From positions 124,001 through 188,000 of the forward strand of contig NZ_PPEG02000004.1 in NCBI RefSeq assembly GCF_002899945.2: DNA of 64,000 nt. Direction: 5' to 3'. The translations under genes and the position numbers were made by a program. Position 1 is the stretch's first letter. Each line of letters opens with the position of its first letter. The notes beneath the pieces were generated by a model. The model saw only the letters and a program-made list of their open reading frames with translations. It searched no databases and had not been told where the DNA came from. Shown here piece by piece: positions 34,768 to 42,098 of this stretch. The DNA is from Chryseobacterium viscerum (GTDB lineage Bacteria > Bacteroidota > Bacteroidia > Flavobacteriales > Weeksellaceae).

Positions 34768-34797
34768 CAAATGTACAAATTATTTTGGAACAGCCAA
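34768..34797 (-). promoter_or_regulatory. Promoter of the threonine operon
   Basis: On the minus strand TTG (34795-34797), 19 nt and TACATTTG (34768-34775) match the -33/-7 consensus of Bacteroidota. Transcription would begin a few bases before the leader-peptide ATG at 34757. Confidence 0.75.
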
Positions 34798-34840
34798 CTT
34801 ATTAGCATCATAAAATATATTTCCTTTTTTTGGAGATATA

Positions 34841-34872
34841 TTTGTTGTAATTGATTAAAAATGTTATATTTA
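34841..34872 (+). promoter_or_regulatory. Probable promoter of the small-peptide array
   Basis: TTTG (34841-34844), 20 nt, then TATATTTA (34865-34872) is one mismatch from the -7 consensus. It faces the first peptide gene at 34899 and is divergent from the thr promoter. Confidence 0.5.
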
Positions 34873-34898
34873 TCAGATTAACTAATAACGAAATAACC

Positions 34899-35099
34899 AT
34901 GAAAAATTTAAAGAAAATTTCTCGAAAAGAGTTAGGGCAAATCAGTGGAGCAGCATTCAGATGTGATGGATGTCCTACTGGAGGAGGGTATGGCCCAGGA
35001 CCTAACTTTGCGCATTCTTGCGAAGAATATGATGCATTACCGGGACGCTGCAAATCCTGTGTATTCGTAAGTTCACAATGTATCTATCCTGAAGGCTAA
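34899..35099 (+). CDS. Bacteriocin-like cysteine-rich peptide 1 with GA-type leader
   Basis: A 66-residue peptide. The leader MKNLKKISRKELGQISGA (residues 1-18) aligns exactly with those of the five neighbours but ends in GA rather than GG. The core has six Cys (22, 25, 41, 51, 54, 61) and a Gly/Pro-rich stretch (GGGYGPGP). It shares a core plan with peptides 2 and 5. Such short leaders ending in GG are typical of peptides cut and exported by peptidase-containing ABC transporters. Even Cys number suggests disulfides. Activity is unknown and no processing gene is nearby. Confidence 0.75.
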   Translation: MKNLKKISRKELGQISGAAFRCDGCPTGGGYGPGPNFAHSCEEYDALPGRCKSCVFVSSQCIYPEG

Positions 35100-35113
35100 T
35101 CAAAAAAAATAAT

Positions 35114-35308
35114 ATGAAAAATTTAAAAAAATTAAACCGCCAAAATCTGAAATCAGTGAGTGGGGGAGATGTGAATAACTGTTTTGAAAATTGTCCTGCC
35201 GGACCTTACGGACCAGGTGAGCCGAGATCATGTGATGATTATAATGCATTACCGGCATGTTGTAAAGGAAGGGTGTTGGTGAGCTTTGAATGCTCCGGTC
35301 CTTATTAA
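35114..35308 (+). CDS. Bacteriocin-like cysteine-rich peptide 2 with GG leader
   Basis: A 64-residue peptide, 14 nt after peptide 1. Leader MKNLKKLNRQNLKSVSGG (cleavage expected after G18), core with six Cys (23, 27, 40, 49, 50, 60). The CPAGPYGPG and SCDDYNALP motifs mirror CPTGGGYGPG and SCEEYDALP of peptide 1, so the two cores are paralogous. A weak terminator follows at 35314-35342. Probably exported; target unknown. Confidence 0.75.
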   Translation: MKNLKKLNRQNLKSVSGGDVNNCFENCPAGPYGPGEPRSCDDYNALPACCKGRVLVSFECSGPY

Positions 35309-35313
35309 TTTTT

Positions 35314-35342
35314 AACGACAAAAAGGGTGTTGTTCTTTTATT
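35314..35342 (+). terminator. Weak terminator after peptide 2
   Basis: AACGACA / TGTTGTT (one G-U) with a 7-nt loop is followed by CTTTTATT. It may separate peptides 1-2 from the rest of the array, or only lower read-through. Confidence 0.45.
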
Positions 35343-35366
35343 ACCAAATACTAAAATTATTACAAT

Positions 35367-35537
35367 ATGAAAACAATCAAAAAACTATCAAGAGAGGATA
35401 AAAAAAGTATCAAGGGTGGCTTCACTGATGTTCAGATTGAAGCATGTGGAGGAGAACAATTTGTATGTTTCCGTGGAGGAGGAAAATGGGGATGCTGGCT
35501 GAAACCGGGAGGAACCTGCTATGCACCAATGCTGTAA
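35367..35537 (+). CDS. Bacteriocin-like peptide 3 with GG leader (56 residues)
   Basis: An ATG at 35367 opens a 56-residue frame missed by a 60-residue cut-off. Leader MKTIKKLSREDKKSIKGG (1-18) matches the neighbours. The core has four Cys (27, 34, 43, 51), two GG(G) turns and two Trp (FRGGGKWGCW), so it is a different core type from peptides 1, 2 and 5. Located 58 nt after peptide 2, same strand. Confidence 0.7.
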   Translation: MKTIKKLSREDKKSIKGGFTDVQIEACGGEQFVCFRGGGKWGCWLKPGGTCYAPML

Positions 35538-35600
35538 GTATTGGCTGCTTGTACTATCCAATGGAAAAAATCAAAACTTAATTTAAAAATTAAAACGACC

Positions 35601-35798
35601 ATGAGAAATTCAAAAAAACTAAACAGAGCAAATTTAAGAGCTATTATTGGAGGTGGAGGAGATACCTGTGCTGTAGACCTTGATTGCGGGCCAAGAGGTT
35701 GTGCAGTATGTACGGATTTGAAAGGGAGTAAAGTTTGTTTTTACTTTTTTCCTTATGATCCATCTATTCCTGGCAGCTGTCCGGTTCTTGAGAGCTAG
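35601..35798 (+). CDS. Bacteriocin-like cysteine-rich peptide 4 with GG leader
   Basis: A 65-residue peptide from ATG 35601. The longer frame to 35541 lacks the leader pattern and is not used. Leader MRNSKKLNRANLRAIIGG, core with six Cys (23, 29, 34, 37, 46, 60) spaced unlike peptides 1, 2 and 5. It is moderately acidic with a Phe/Tyr patch (CFYFFPYDP). Function unknown. Confidence 0.7.
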   Translation: MRNSKKLNRANLRAIIGGGGDTCAVDLDCGPRGCAVCTDLKGSKVCFYFFPYDPSIPGSCPVLES

Positions 35799-35863
35799 AA
35801 AAATAGTAAAGAGTATCAATTTGTTGTAAAAAATATCAAAATCAGAATTTAATTAAAACTACT

Positions 35864-36073
35864 ATGAAAAATTTAAAGAAATTGAACAGAAGGAATTTAG
35901 AACAAGTGAAAGGCGCTGGCGTTTCTCGTTGTGACGGTTGCCCTACCCACCTTGTTTTTGGGCCGGGTTCATCCAATGATCCTTCGTGTGAGGCCTATTG
36001 GCATCTGTCAGAAAACTGCAGAATGTGTGTGATGGTAAGTGTAGATTGCTTTGTTGCGATTACTGCTGACTAA
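35864..36073 (+). CDS. Bacteriocin-like cysteine-rich peptide 5 with GA leader
   Basis: A 69-residue peptide with leader MKNLKKLNRRNLEQVKGA. Core Cys at 23, 26, 42, 52, 55 and 62 have nearly the spacing of peptide 1 (CDGCPT ... FGPG ... SCEAYW ... C--C-MVSVDC). Peptides 1 and 5 are thus the closest pair in the array despite being about 770 nt apart, suggesting tandem duplication with insertion of other cores between. Confidence 0.75.
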   Translation: MKNLKKLNRRNLEQVKGAGVSRCDGCPTHLVFGPGSSNDPSCEAYWHLSENCRMCVMVSVDCFVAITAD

Positions 36074-36079
36074 AATAAA

Positions 36080-36110
36080 AAAGCACTGTGAAAACAGTGC
36101 TTTATTTTTT
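36080..36110. terminator. Bidirectional terminator between convergent peptides 5 and 6
   Basis: AAGCACTGT / ACAGTGCTT with a GAAA loop has T-runs on both strands. It lies between the plus-strand peptide 5 stop (36073) and the minus-strand peptide 6 stop (36110). Confidence 0.9.
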
Positions 36111-36271
36111 TAACAGTTATCGGGAATATACATTCCTCTTGGTACGCAGATCAATTCTCCATTACATCCTGAACCACAGGTTTCATGTATTTCGCAGTTT
36201 AGGTTACATATACCACTGCCTCCGTTTACATTTTTAAGACTTCTTCTGTCTAATTTTTTTAGATTTTTCAT
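36110..36271 (-). CDS. Bacteriocin-like cysteine-rich peptide 6 with GG leader (minus strand, 53 residues)
   Basis: On the minus strand an ATG at 36271 opens a 53-residue frame. The leader MKNLKKLDRRSLKNVNGG has the same length and consensus as the plus-strand peptides. The core has six Cys (22, 26, 32, 36, 42, 53) and a C-terminal Cys. It is convergent with peptide 5 and shares its terminator. Too short for usual gene callers. Confidence 0.7.
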   Translation of the reverse strand: MKNLKKLDRRSLKNVNGGSGICNLNCEIHETCGSGCNGELICVPRGMYIPDNC

Positions 36272-36323
36272 ATTTATTATTAGTTTGAATACTAAATATA
36301 ATAAATATTGAATAACAAAAAAA

Positions 36324-37343
36324 TTATTTTATGCTTTTTGAAAGATCAAGCATTGCCTCAATCGGTTTCAATGCTTTTAATCTTAATTCTTCTTCGATAA
36401 GAATTTCAGGAAGCTCGTATTTCATACATAAATACAATTTTTCCATTGTATTACGCTTCATATAGAAACATTCTGAACAGTTACAGCTTTCATCAAAAAC
36501 CAGGGCAGGGATCAATTCCTTGTGAGGAGCACGTTTTCTCATTTCGTGCAGAATTCCTTCTTCAGTGGCAATGATAAACTTCTGACAGTCGTCTTTTTCT
36601 ACGTAATCTAATAGGGCAGAAGTGGAACCAATAAAGTGAGCAAGTTTCAGTACAGCTTCTTCACTTTCAGGGTGAGCAATCATTTTTGAATCCGGATTGT
36701 CAGCCAGCTGCTGAGCAATTCTTTCCATTGAAAAAGCTTCGTGTACAATGCAGCTTCCATCCCAAAGAATCATATCACGTCCTGTTTTTTTAGATAAATA
36801 TCTTCCCAGGTTTTTATCCGGTGCGAAAATAATAGGTCTGTCTTTCGGAAGTGCTTCAATGACTGTTTCAGCATTTGAACTTGTTACGATAATATCACTT
36901 TCTGCTTTAGTTTCTGCATTACAGTTGATGTAAGTAGCAATTAAAGCATTCGGGTGCTGTTCACGCATTTTTCTTAATCCTTCTCCGGAACAACCGTCTG
37001 CCAGAGAGCATCCGGCCATGGTGTCAGGAAGAACTACTTTTTTAGTTGGGTTCAAAATTTTTGCAGCTTCCGCCATGAAGTGTACTCCACAGAATACAAT
37101 CATGTCAGCATTCGTTTCTTTTGCCTGTCTTGCCAGCTGTAAAGAATCACCCAGGAAATCAGCAATATCCTGAATCTCCCCCGGTTGGTAATAATGGGCA
37201 AGAATGACAGCATTTTTTTCCTCTTTAAGTTTAAGAATGGCTTTTACCAGTTCTTCTCCCTGAGGGATGGCAATATCTTTTATATCCAAAAATCCTCTGA
37301 CAGGAATTGCAGATTTAGCTTTTTCTAATGTTTCGGTACTCAT
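36324..37343 (-). CDS. nadA: Quinolinate synthase
   Basis: NadA (339 residues) makes quinolinate from iminoaspartate and dihydroxyacetone phosphate, with a [4Fe-4S] cluster. Conserved parts: ILAHYYQPGEIQDIADFLGDSLQLAR, FCGVHFMAEAAKIL (cluster Cys), DTMAGCSLADGC, ATYINCNAETKA, VTSSNA, FAPDKNLGRYL, WDGSC and CNCSECFYMK near the C-terminus. No nadB or nadC is adjacent in the window. It follows gmk by 104 nt on the minus strand. Confidence 0.95.
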   Translation of the reverse strand: MSTETLEKAKSAIPVRGFLDIKDIAIPQGEELVKAILKLKEEKNAVILAHYYQPGEIQDIADFLGDSLQLARQAKETNADMIVFCGVHFMAEAAKILNPTKKVVLPDTMAGCSLADGCSGEGLRKMREQHPNALIATYINCNAETKAESDIIVTSSNAETVIEALPKDRPIIFAPDKNLGRYLSKKTGRDMILWDGSCIVHEAFSMERIAQQLADNPDSKMIAHPESEEAVLKLAHFIGSTSALLDYVEKDDCQKFIIATEEGILHEMRKRAPHKELIPALVFDESCNCSECFYMKRNTMEKLYLCMKYELPEILIEEELRLKALKPIEAMLDLSKSIK

Positions 37344-37447
37344 ATCAACCTCAATTTTTTATTATCAGAAGCTAGAGGTTAGAAATTAGAAGTTAGATTT
37401 TGAGTGTAGTATTTTACTCCCATCCTCCTGCTTCCATCTTCCAGCCA
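37344..37447. repeat. Low-complexity intergenic repeat-like sequence
   Basis: The 104-nt gap contains tandem TTAGAAG-like words (AGAGGTTAGAAATTAGAAG) and a CCTCCTGCTTCCATCTTCCAGC-type string. The same kinds of words recur at 47560-47680 and 61806-61880, so they are probably copies of a dispersed short repeat rather than regulatory sites. Confidence 0.4.
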
Positions 37448-38011
37448 TTAATTACTGATAAAACTTTTTATTAAACTTTCTATTTCTTCTTTAGCTGCAT
37501 CAAGATCTTCATTAATCACAATCTTGTCAAACTCGCTGGCGTAGGTCATTTCTTCTTCTGCCTTTGCCACACGGGTTTTGATGGTTTCTGCATCATCTGT
37601 ATTTCTTGAAATCAATCTTCGTTCCAACTCTTCAATGGAAGGCGGTTCTATAAAAATAGACAGCGCTTTTTCTCCAAAATATTTTTTTAAAGAAATTCCT
37701 CCTTTTACATCTACATCAAAAATAACAACTTTTCCCTGATTCCAGATTTTTTCTACTTCAGATTTTAAAGTACCATAATATTTATCAGTATATACTTCTT
37801 CATATTCTACAAAAGCCTCTTCAGAAATTTTCTGTCTGAACTCTTCCGGGGTCAGAAAATGATAATCTACTGTATGAACTTCACTTCCTCTCGGCTGTCT
37901 TGTGGTACATGAGATAGAAAATTTCAGTTCAGGAAATGTTTCCAGAGAATGCTTTACCAATGTAGTTTTTCCGCTCCCTGATGGTGCTGAAAATATAATT
38001 ACTTTATCCAT
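37448..38011 (-). CDS. gmk: Guanylate kinase
   Basis: Gmk (187 residues) phosphorylates GMP to GDP with ATP. Walker A FSAPSGSGKTTLVKH (residues 7-21), GMP-binding SCTTRQPRGSEVHTVDYHFLTPEEF and FVEYEEVYTDKYYGTLKSEVE, Walker B VVIFDVDVKGG, and LISRNTDDAETIKTRVAKAEEE. Standard length. It lies 96 nt after yicC, the two being neighbours in many bacterial genomes. Confidence 0.96.
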   Translation of the reverse strand: MDKVIIFSAPSGSGKTTLVKHSLETFPELKFSISCTTRQPRGSEVHTVDYHFLTPEEFRQKISEEAFVEYEEVYTDKYYGTLKSEVEKIWNQGKVVIFDVDVKGGISLKKYFGEKALSIFIEPPSIEELERRLISRNTDDAETIKTRVAKAEEEMTYASEFDKIVINEDLDAAKEEIESLIKSFISN

Positions 38012-38107
38012 TTCTATGGGTTTCGGGTTTCGGGATTGTGAGTTTCGGGTAGTGATTCCTTAGTATTTGCACTCGGAATTATTACCTCGCATCTCGAACC
38101 CCGCAAC
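38012..38107. repeat. Low-complexity intergenic sequence with GGGTTTC tandem words
   Basis: Two and a half GGGTTTC units (38028-38044) are followed by GTTTCGGGT and, further on, CTCGCATCTCGAACCCCGC, which is partly complementary to them. It looks like a short degenerate repeat between gmk and yicC. Confidence 0.35.
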
Positions 38108-38965
38108 TTATAATACGTTTAATGTTTGTTCTTTAATTTTTTCCAGGTCATCTTTCATCATTACAACCAGTTTCTGGATTTCTGAATGATTGGCTTTAGA
38201 ACCTAAAGTATTGATCTCTCTTCCGATTTCCTGAGAAATAAAGCCTAGCTTTTTCCCATTGAAAGATTCATTATCCATTACTTCTTTATAATATTTTAAG
38301 TGCTGGGTAAGTCTTACCTTTTCTTCAGAGATATCAAGTTTTTCAGTGAAATAGGCCATTTCCTGGTAAAAACGTGTTTCATCAACGTTTTCAAACTCTT
38401 TCAAAGATTTCTGATAACGCTCTTTCACGCTGACAATTCTTTCTTCTTCAAAAGGAATTACTGCTCCAAGATATTTGTCAATATTCTGAATATTCCTGTT
38501 TAATTCTTCGTGTAAGATACTGCCTTCAGTCCTTCTGAATTCTTCGAATCGGTCAACGGCATTATTGACAATTTTTGCCAAAGATTCCCATTCACCTTCC
38601 GTCAGTTCATCAGGTCTTGATGTGATGGCATCAGGAAGTCTTACCGCCATTTTAAGATATTCGAAATTGGGTCCGTCTGAAGCTATGTTTTTAAGTTCGT
38701 TGATGTAAGATTCAATTAAGTTTTTATTAATTTTTACATCATTGGACTCTTCAAGATTCTCAATATTGACATAGCAGTCTACTTTTCCACGGATAATTCT
38801 ATCATTAAGAATTTTTCTGATTTCAAATTCTTTTTCTTTATAACGTAAAGGAATTTTGATATTTAAATCAAAGCTCTTGCTGTTCAATGATTTAATATCT
38901 ATTGTAATTTTTTTTCCTTCAAAAACATCTTCGGCTCTACCGAATCCGGTCATTGATAAAATCAT
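38108..38965 (-). CDS. yicC: YicC family endoribonuclease-like protein
   Basis: A 285-residue protein with the YicC N-terminus (MILSMTGFGRAE), a helical middle and the DUF1732 C-terminal domain (GKKLGFISQEIGREINTLGSKANH, KDDLEKIKEQTLNVL). Members act as RNA endonucleases in E. coli and B. subtilis. Start ATG 38965 and linkage to gmk are typical. The upstream 310 bases hold a long inverted-repeat copy. Confidence 0.9.
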   Translation of the reverse strand: MILSMTGFGRAEDVFEGKKITIDIKSLNSKSFDLNIKIPLRYKEKEFEIRKILNDRIIRGKVDCYVNIENLEESNDVKINKNLIESYINELKNIASDGPNFEYLKMAVRLPDAITSRPDELTEGEWESLAKIVNNAVDRFEEFRRTEGSILHEELNRNIQNIDKYLGAVIPFEEERIVSVKERYQKSLKEFENVDETRFYQEMAYFTEKLDISEEKVRLTQHLKYYKEVMDNESFNGKKLGFISQEIGREINTLGSKANHSEIQKLVVMMKDDLEKIKEQTLNVL

Positions 38966-39065
38966 AGTTTTTTATTGTTCTACAAAGATAAACATTTAAG
39001 TCTATAATATAATACGATGAACCTTCAACGTACATGATCTGATTATTTAATTTCAAATTTATTTT

Positions 39066-39202
39066 GAACCATTAAGAACATATCAGTTGTTAAGTTTAAT
39101 TAAGAAAAAAAATCTGATAGATTTTTATAAATAGTATGCTAAAAGCGAAGCTCCTCTTAATATTCTCAAATTCTTCATTAAAATCTTAATGGTTTAAAAT
39201 AA
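39066..39202 (+). repeat. Long inverted repeat flanking miaA, left arm
   Basis: The first 61 bases (39066-39126) match the reverse complement of 40284-40344 at 58 of 61 positions. Weaker similarity extends to 39202, where GGTTTAAAATAA again matches the other arm. The arms bracket miaA, with about 1 kb between them. Begins GAACCATTAAGAACATAT. Confidence 0.85.
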
Positions 39203-39276
39203 GCGGTACTTTTCTTTTGTGCAATTCGTGTTTAAAAATAAAAATTGAAATGAGCTCATTTTCGTAAATTAGCGCT

Positions 39277-40197
39277 GTGAAAAAGAAAAATTTGATTTCT
39301 GTAGTAGGACCCACTGGAATTGGTAAAACGAGACTGGCTATTGATTTGGCTCAGCATTTCAATACGGAAATTATTTCCTGTGATTCCCGCCAGTTTTTTA
39401 AGGAAATGAAAATAGGAACGGCTGCACCTTCTGAAGAAGAGTTGGCTGGAGCACCTCATCATTTTATCGGAAATCTTTCAGTGGAAGAATATTATTCTAT
39501 CGGTCAATACGAAGAAGACGCCCTTCAACAACTGAATGAACTTTTTAAAACTCATGACACCGTCATTCTTGTCGGCGGAAGTATGATGTATGAAAAAGCG
39601 GTGATAGAAGGACTGCATGATCTGCCGGAAGCCAATACCGAAAACCAGGAGAAGCTTCAATCCATTATGGAGCAGGAAGGTATTGAAAAACTTCAGGAAA
39701 TTTTGCAGGAACTGGATCCCGAATATTTCAGTGTGGTAGATATTCACAATCACCGCAGGCTTTTGCGTGCCATAGATATCATCTGGCAAACGGATCAAAA
39801 ATATTCTGAACATATTGCTGTTTCCCAAAATGGCAGAGATTTTAATGTGATCAGAATCGGAATAGAAGCTCCAAGGGAAGAACTGTATGAGAGAATCAAC
39901 CGAAGAGTGGATATCATGATGGAAAATGGACTGCTTGATGAGGTGAAAGGTCTTGAACAATTTAAAAGTCTGACGGCTTTGAATACAGTAGGATATGCTG
40001 AATTGTTCAAGTATTTTGATGGAGAATGGGATCTTGATTTCGCGGTTTCAGAAATTAAGAAAAACAGCCGCAGGTATGCAAAACGTCAGTTGACATGGTA
40101 TAGAAAGGCAGATGATATTCATTATTTACAGTTGGGATATTCTCAAAATGATTTTGAAGACTTGCTTCAATGGATTGCAGAGCAGTTTCAGAAGTAA
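39277..40197 (+). CDS. miaA: tRNA dimethylallyltransferase
   Basis: MiaA (306 residues) adds dimethylallyl to A37 of tRNAs reading UNN codons. P-loop VVGPTGIGKTRLA (residues 9-21), IISCDSRQFFKEMKIGTA (substrate Asp), PHHFIG, VILVGGSMMYEKAVIEGL, and HNHRRLLRAIDI and NTVGYAELFKYF are family motifs. The start is GTG at 39277: a stop precedes it in frame and the next candidate is TTG inside the P-loop strand. It lies within long inverted repeats on both sides. Confidence 0.94.
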   Translation: MKKKNLISVVGPTGIGKTRLAIDLAQHFNTEIISCDSRQFFKEMKIGTAAPSEEELAGAPHHFIGNLSVEEYYSIGQYEEDALQQLNELFKTHDTVILVGGSMMYEKAVIEGLHDLPEANTENQEKLQSIMEQEGIEKLQEILQELDPEYFSVVDIHNHRRLLRAIDIIWQTDQKYSEHIAVSQNGRDFNVIRIGIEAPREELYERINRRVDIMMENGLLDEVKGLEQFKSLTALNTVGYAELFKYFDGEWDLDFAVSEIKKNSRRYAKRQLTWYRKADDIHYLQLGYSQNDFEDLLQWIAEQFQK

Positions 40198-40209
40198 ATT
40201 TTACCTGAA

Positions 40210-40344
40210 TTATTTTAAACCATGAAGGAGCTATTAAGGTGTTAAGAATATTAAGAAAGCTTTGCCTTATGAAGTATTGTCTTAAAAATCAATCAGATTT
40301 TTTTTCTTAATTAAGCTTAACAACTTATATGTTCTTAATGGTTC
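40210..40344 (-). repeat. Long inverted repeat flanking miaA, right arm
   Basis: The reverse complement of this stretch matches the left arm at 39066-39202: 58/61 over 40284-40344, and less well to 40210. Ends with TTCTTAATGGTTC, the mirror of the left arm start. A related TAAACCATTAAGAACA word recurs at 42017-42032. Confidence 0.85.
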
Positions 40345-40348
40345 TCCT

Positions 40349-40425
40349 TTCATTCTGACGAAGGAAGAATCTTATTGATTGTTTTTAAAGATTCTTCATT
40401 CCACTTTGTTCCATTCAGAATGACA
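40349..40425. repeat. Imperfect palindromic repeat (TCATTCTGA ... TCAGAATGA)
   Basis: TCATTCTGACGAAGGAAGAATCTT on one side is mirrored by GATTCTTC ... TTCAGAATGACA on the other, with a GATTGTTTTTAA loop. The pattern resembles the widespread CATTCTGA-AAGAATCT palindromes of bacterial intergenic regions (recalled, not searched). It lies directly after the right miaA repeat arm. Confidence 0.6.
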
Positions 40426-40513
40426 GTACAGAGATAATGAATGAGGAGATTTTAATATTGAAAAAAATGCGGTCCTAAAAAGAACCGCACTTCAACAAAT
40501 ATAATTTAATTTA

Positions 40514-41926
40514 CTACTTCCAACCGCCACCTAGCGCTCTGTATAGATCTACAATGCTGCTTAATCTCTGTCTTTTAATGGAAGCAAGATTCAACTCTGC
40601 CTGTAGGGAATTTCCCTGTGCTGTAATCACTTCCAGGTAATTGGCTGAACCTCCTTTGTAAAGAAGTTGTGCACTTTTAATTCCATCTTTCAATGTAGTC
40701 GTTTGTTCTGTTGCTTTTTGTTCCTGAACTTTTAAATTTTCATTGGAAACCAACGCATCAGAAATCTCTCCTACAGCATTCAATACCGATTGACGGAAAG
40801 CCAGAACATTTTTTTCTCTCTGAATTTTTGCTACTGCAAGGTCTGTTTTCAATTGTCTTTTCTGAAAAATAGGCTGGGTAATTCCTCCTAAAACTGATCC
40901 GAACAGTGAGGCCGGAATCTGAAACCAGTTATCAATTTTGAATGAATTTACACCACCGTTGGCTGTAATCTTCAATGCCGGGTACATATTGGCCTGCGCC
41001 ACTCCTACCATAGCATTGGATTCTAATAAAACCAACTCCTGCTGACGTACATCCGGTCTACGGCTTACCATAGCTGCCGGAAGTCCTGCAGTAATATTTT
41101 GAGGTAATGAAGTATCAGACATTTCAATCGTTCTGTTTACTTTGTTAGGAAGTTCTCCTGTCAGAATGCTCAATGCATTTTCCTGAATGGCAATATTCTG
41201 TTCAAGTTGAGCAATCAGAAGTTCAGTTGCCTGTTTCTGTGCTGCTGCCTGCTGAACCCCTAAAGAAGTGTTATCACCACTTTCCCACATTTTTTGTGTA
41301 ATCATCAGGGTATTGCTGCTCAATTCAAGATTGGATTTTGCAATGGCCAATTGTCTGTCAAGCATCAACAGGTTGTAATATCCCTGTGCTATAGCTGCTA
41401 CCACCTGAGTTTGAACAGCTTTTGAACCTTCATAGGTTTGAAGATACTGCATTCTTGAAACTTCCCGCTGGTTTTTGATTTTCCCCCAAATATCAGCTTC
41501 CCATGAAAGGTTGAAAGCTGCATTGTAGTCTTCAACATGGCTTTGTCCTAAAAATAAATTTAAGCTTTGCCCATTCATGCTGTTTTTGGAAGGTTTTGAA
41601 ATCTGTCCGCTCACTCCGAAACCAACATCCGGATATTGCATATATTTTGCCTGTTTCAGTTTTTCCTGTGAAGCAGCCACCTGCTTTAAGGCAATCTGAA
41701 GGTCATAATTATTTTTAATTCCTTTTTCAATCAATCCCTGTAAAATAGGATCGCTGAAAAACTGTTTCCACTCCAGATTGGCTATACTGGCAGTATCTGC
41801 AGTTGCGGTGTACTGGAACTTTTCCGGAAGAGGAAGCTCGGGTTCCGTGTATGCCAGTTTGGACACACACGAAACAGAGCCTATAGCCAGCGCAAATGTT
41901 AGAATAATATTTTTTACTCTTTTCAT
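40514..41926 (-). CDS. Outer-membrane efflux lipoprotein (TolC/OprM type)
   Basis: A 470-residue lipoprotein, lipobox GSVSC (C20), starting at ATG 41926. Two homologous OEP repeats give the trimeric outer-membrane channel: GLIEKGIKNNYDLQIALKQVAASQEKLKQAKYMQYPDVG in the first half, RRPDVRQQELVLLESNAMVGVAQANMYPALKI in the second. The C-terminus (KGGSANYLEVITAQ, LYRALGGGWK) is normal for the RND/NodT group. Last gene of the tripartite pump operon, 172 nt after the permease. Confidence 0.9.
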   Translation of the reverse strand: MKRVKNIILTFALAIGSVSCVSKLAYTEPELPLPEKFQYTATADTASIANLEWKQFFSDPILQGLIEKGIKNNYDLQIALKQVAASQEKLKQAKYMQYPDVGFGVSGQISKPSKNSMNGQSLNLFLGQSHVEDYNAAFNLSWEADIWGKIKNQREVSRMQYLQTYEGSKAVQTQVVAAIAQGYYNLLMLDRQLAIAKSNLELSSNTLMITQKMWESGDNTSLGVQQAAAQKQATELLIAQLEQNIAIQENALSILTGELPNKVNRTIEMSDTSLPQNITAGLPAAMVSRRPDVRQQELVLLESNAMVGVAQANMYPALKITANGGVNSFKIDNWFQIPASLFGSVLGGITQPIFQKRQLKTDLAVAKIQREKNVLAFRQSVLNAVGEISDALVSNENLKVQEQKATEQTTTLKDGIKSAQLLYKGGSANYLEVITAQGNSLQAELNLASIKRQRLSSIVDLYRALGGGWK

Positions 41927-42098
41927 AGTTTTTAAACTTTTAATTGAATACAAAACTTAGAGAGGTTTCTGTTGATGCAAAAATTGTCTTTAGTAGGAGA
42001 AAATAGTTAGCTTTTTTAAACCATTAAGAACAGGTAGGAGAATAGTTAACCCTTTGTGATCTTAAAATTTCTCTAAGTTTTTGTAATTCATTTTTTTA

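Noticed and set aside
35100..35321. 73-codon minus-strand frame over the peptide array
   Set aside because: It is antisense to peptide 2, whose leader matches five neighbours, and has no signal or motif.
38012..38107. Telomere-like GGGTTTC units as a possible CRISPR or tandem array
   Set aside because: Only about two full units with irregular spacing, no spacers and no cas genes.
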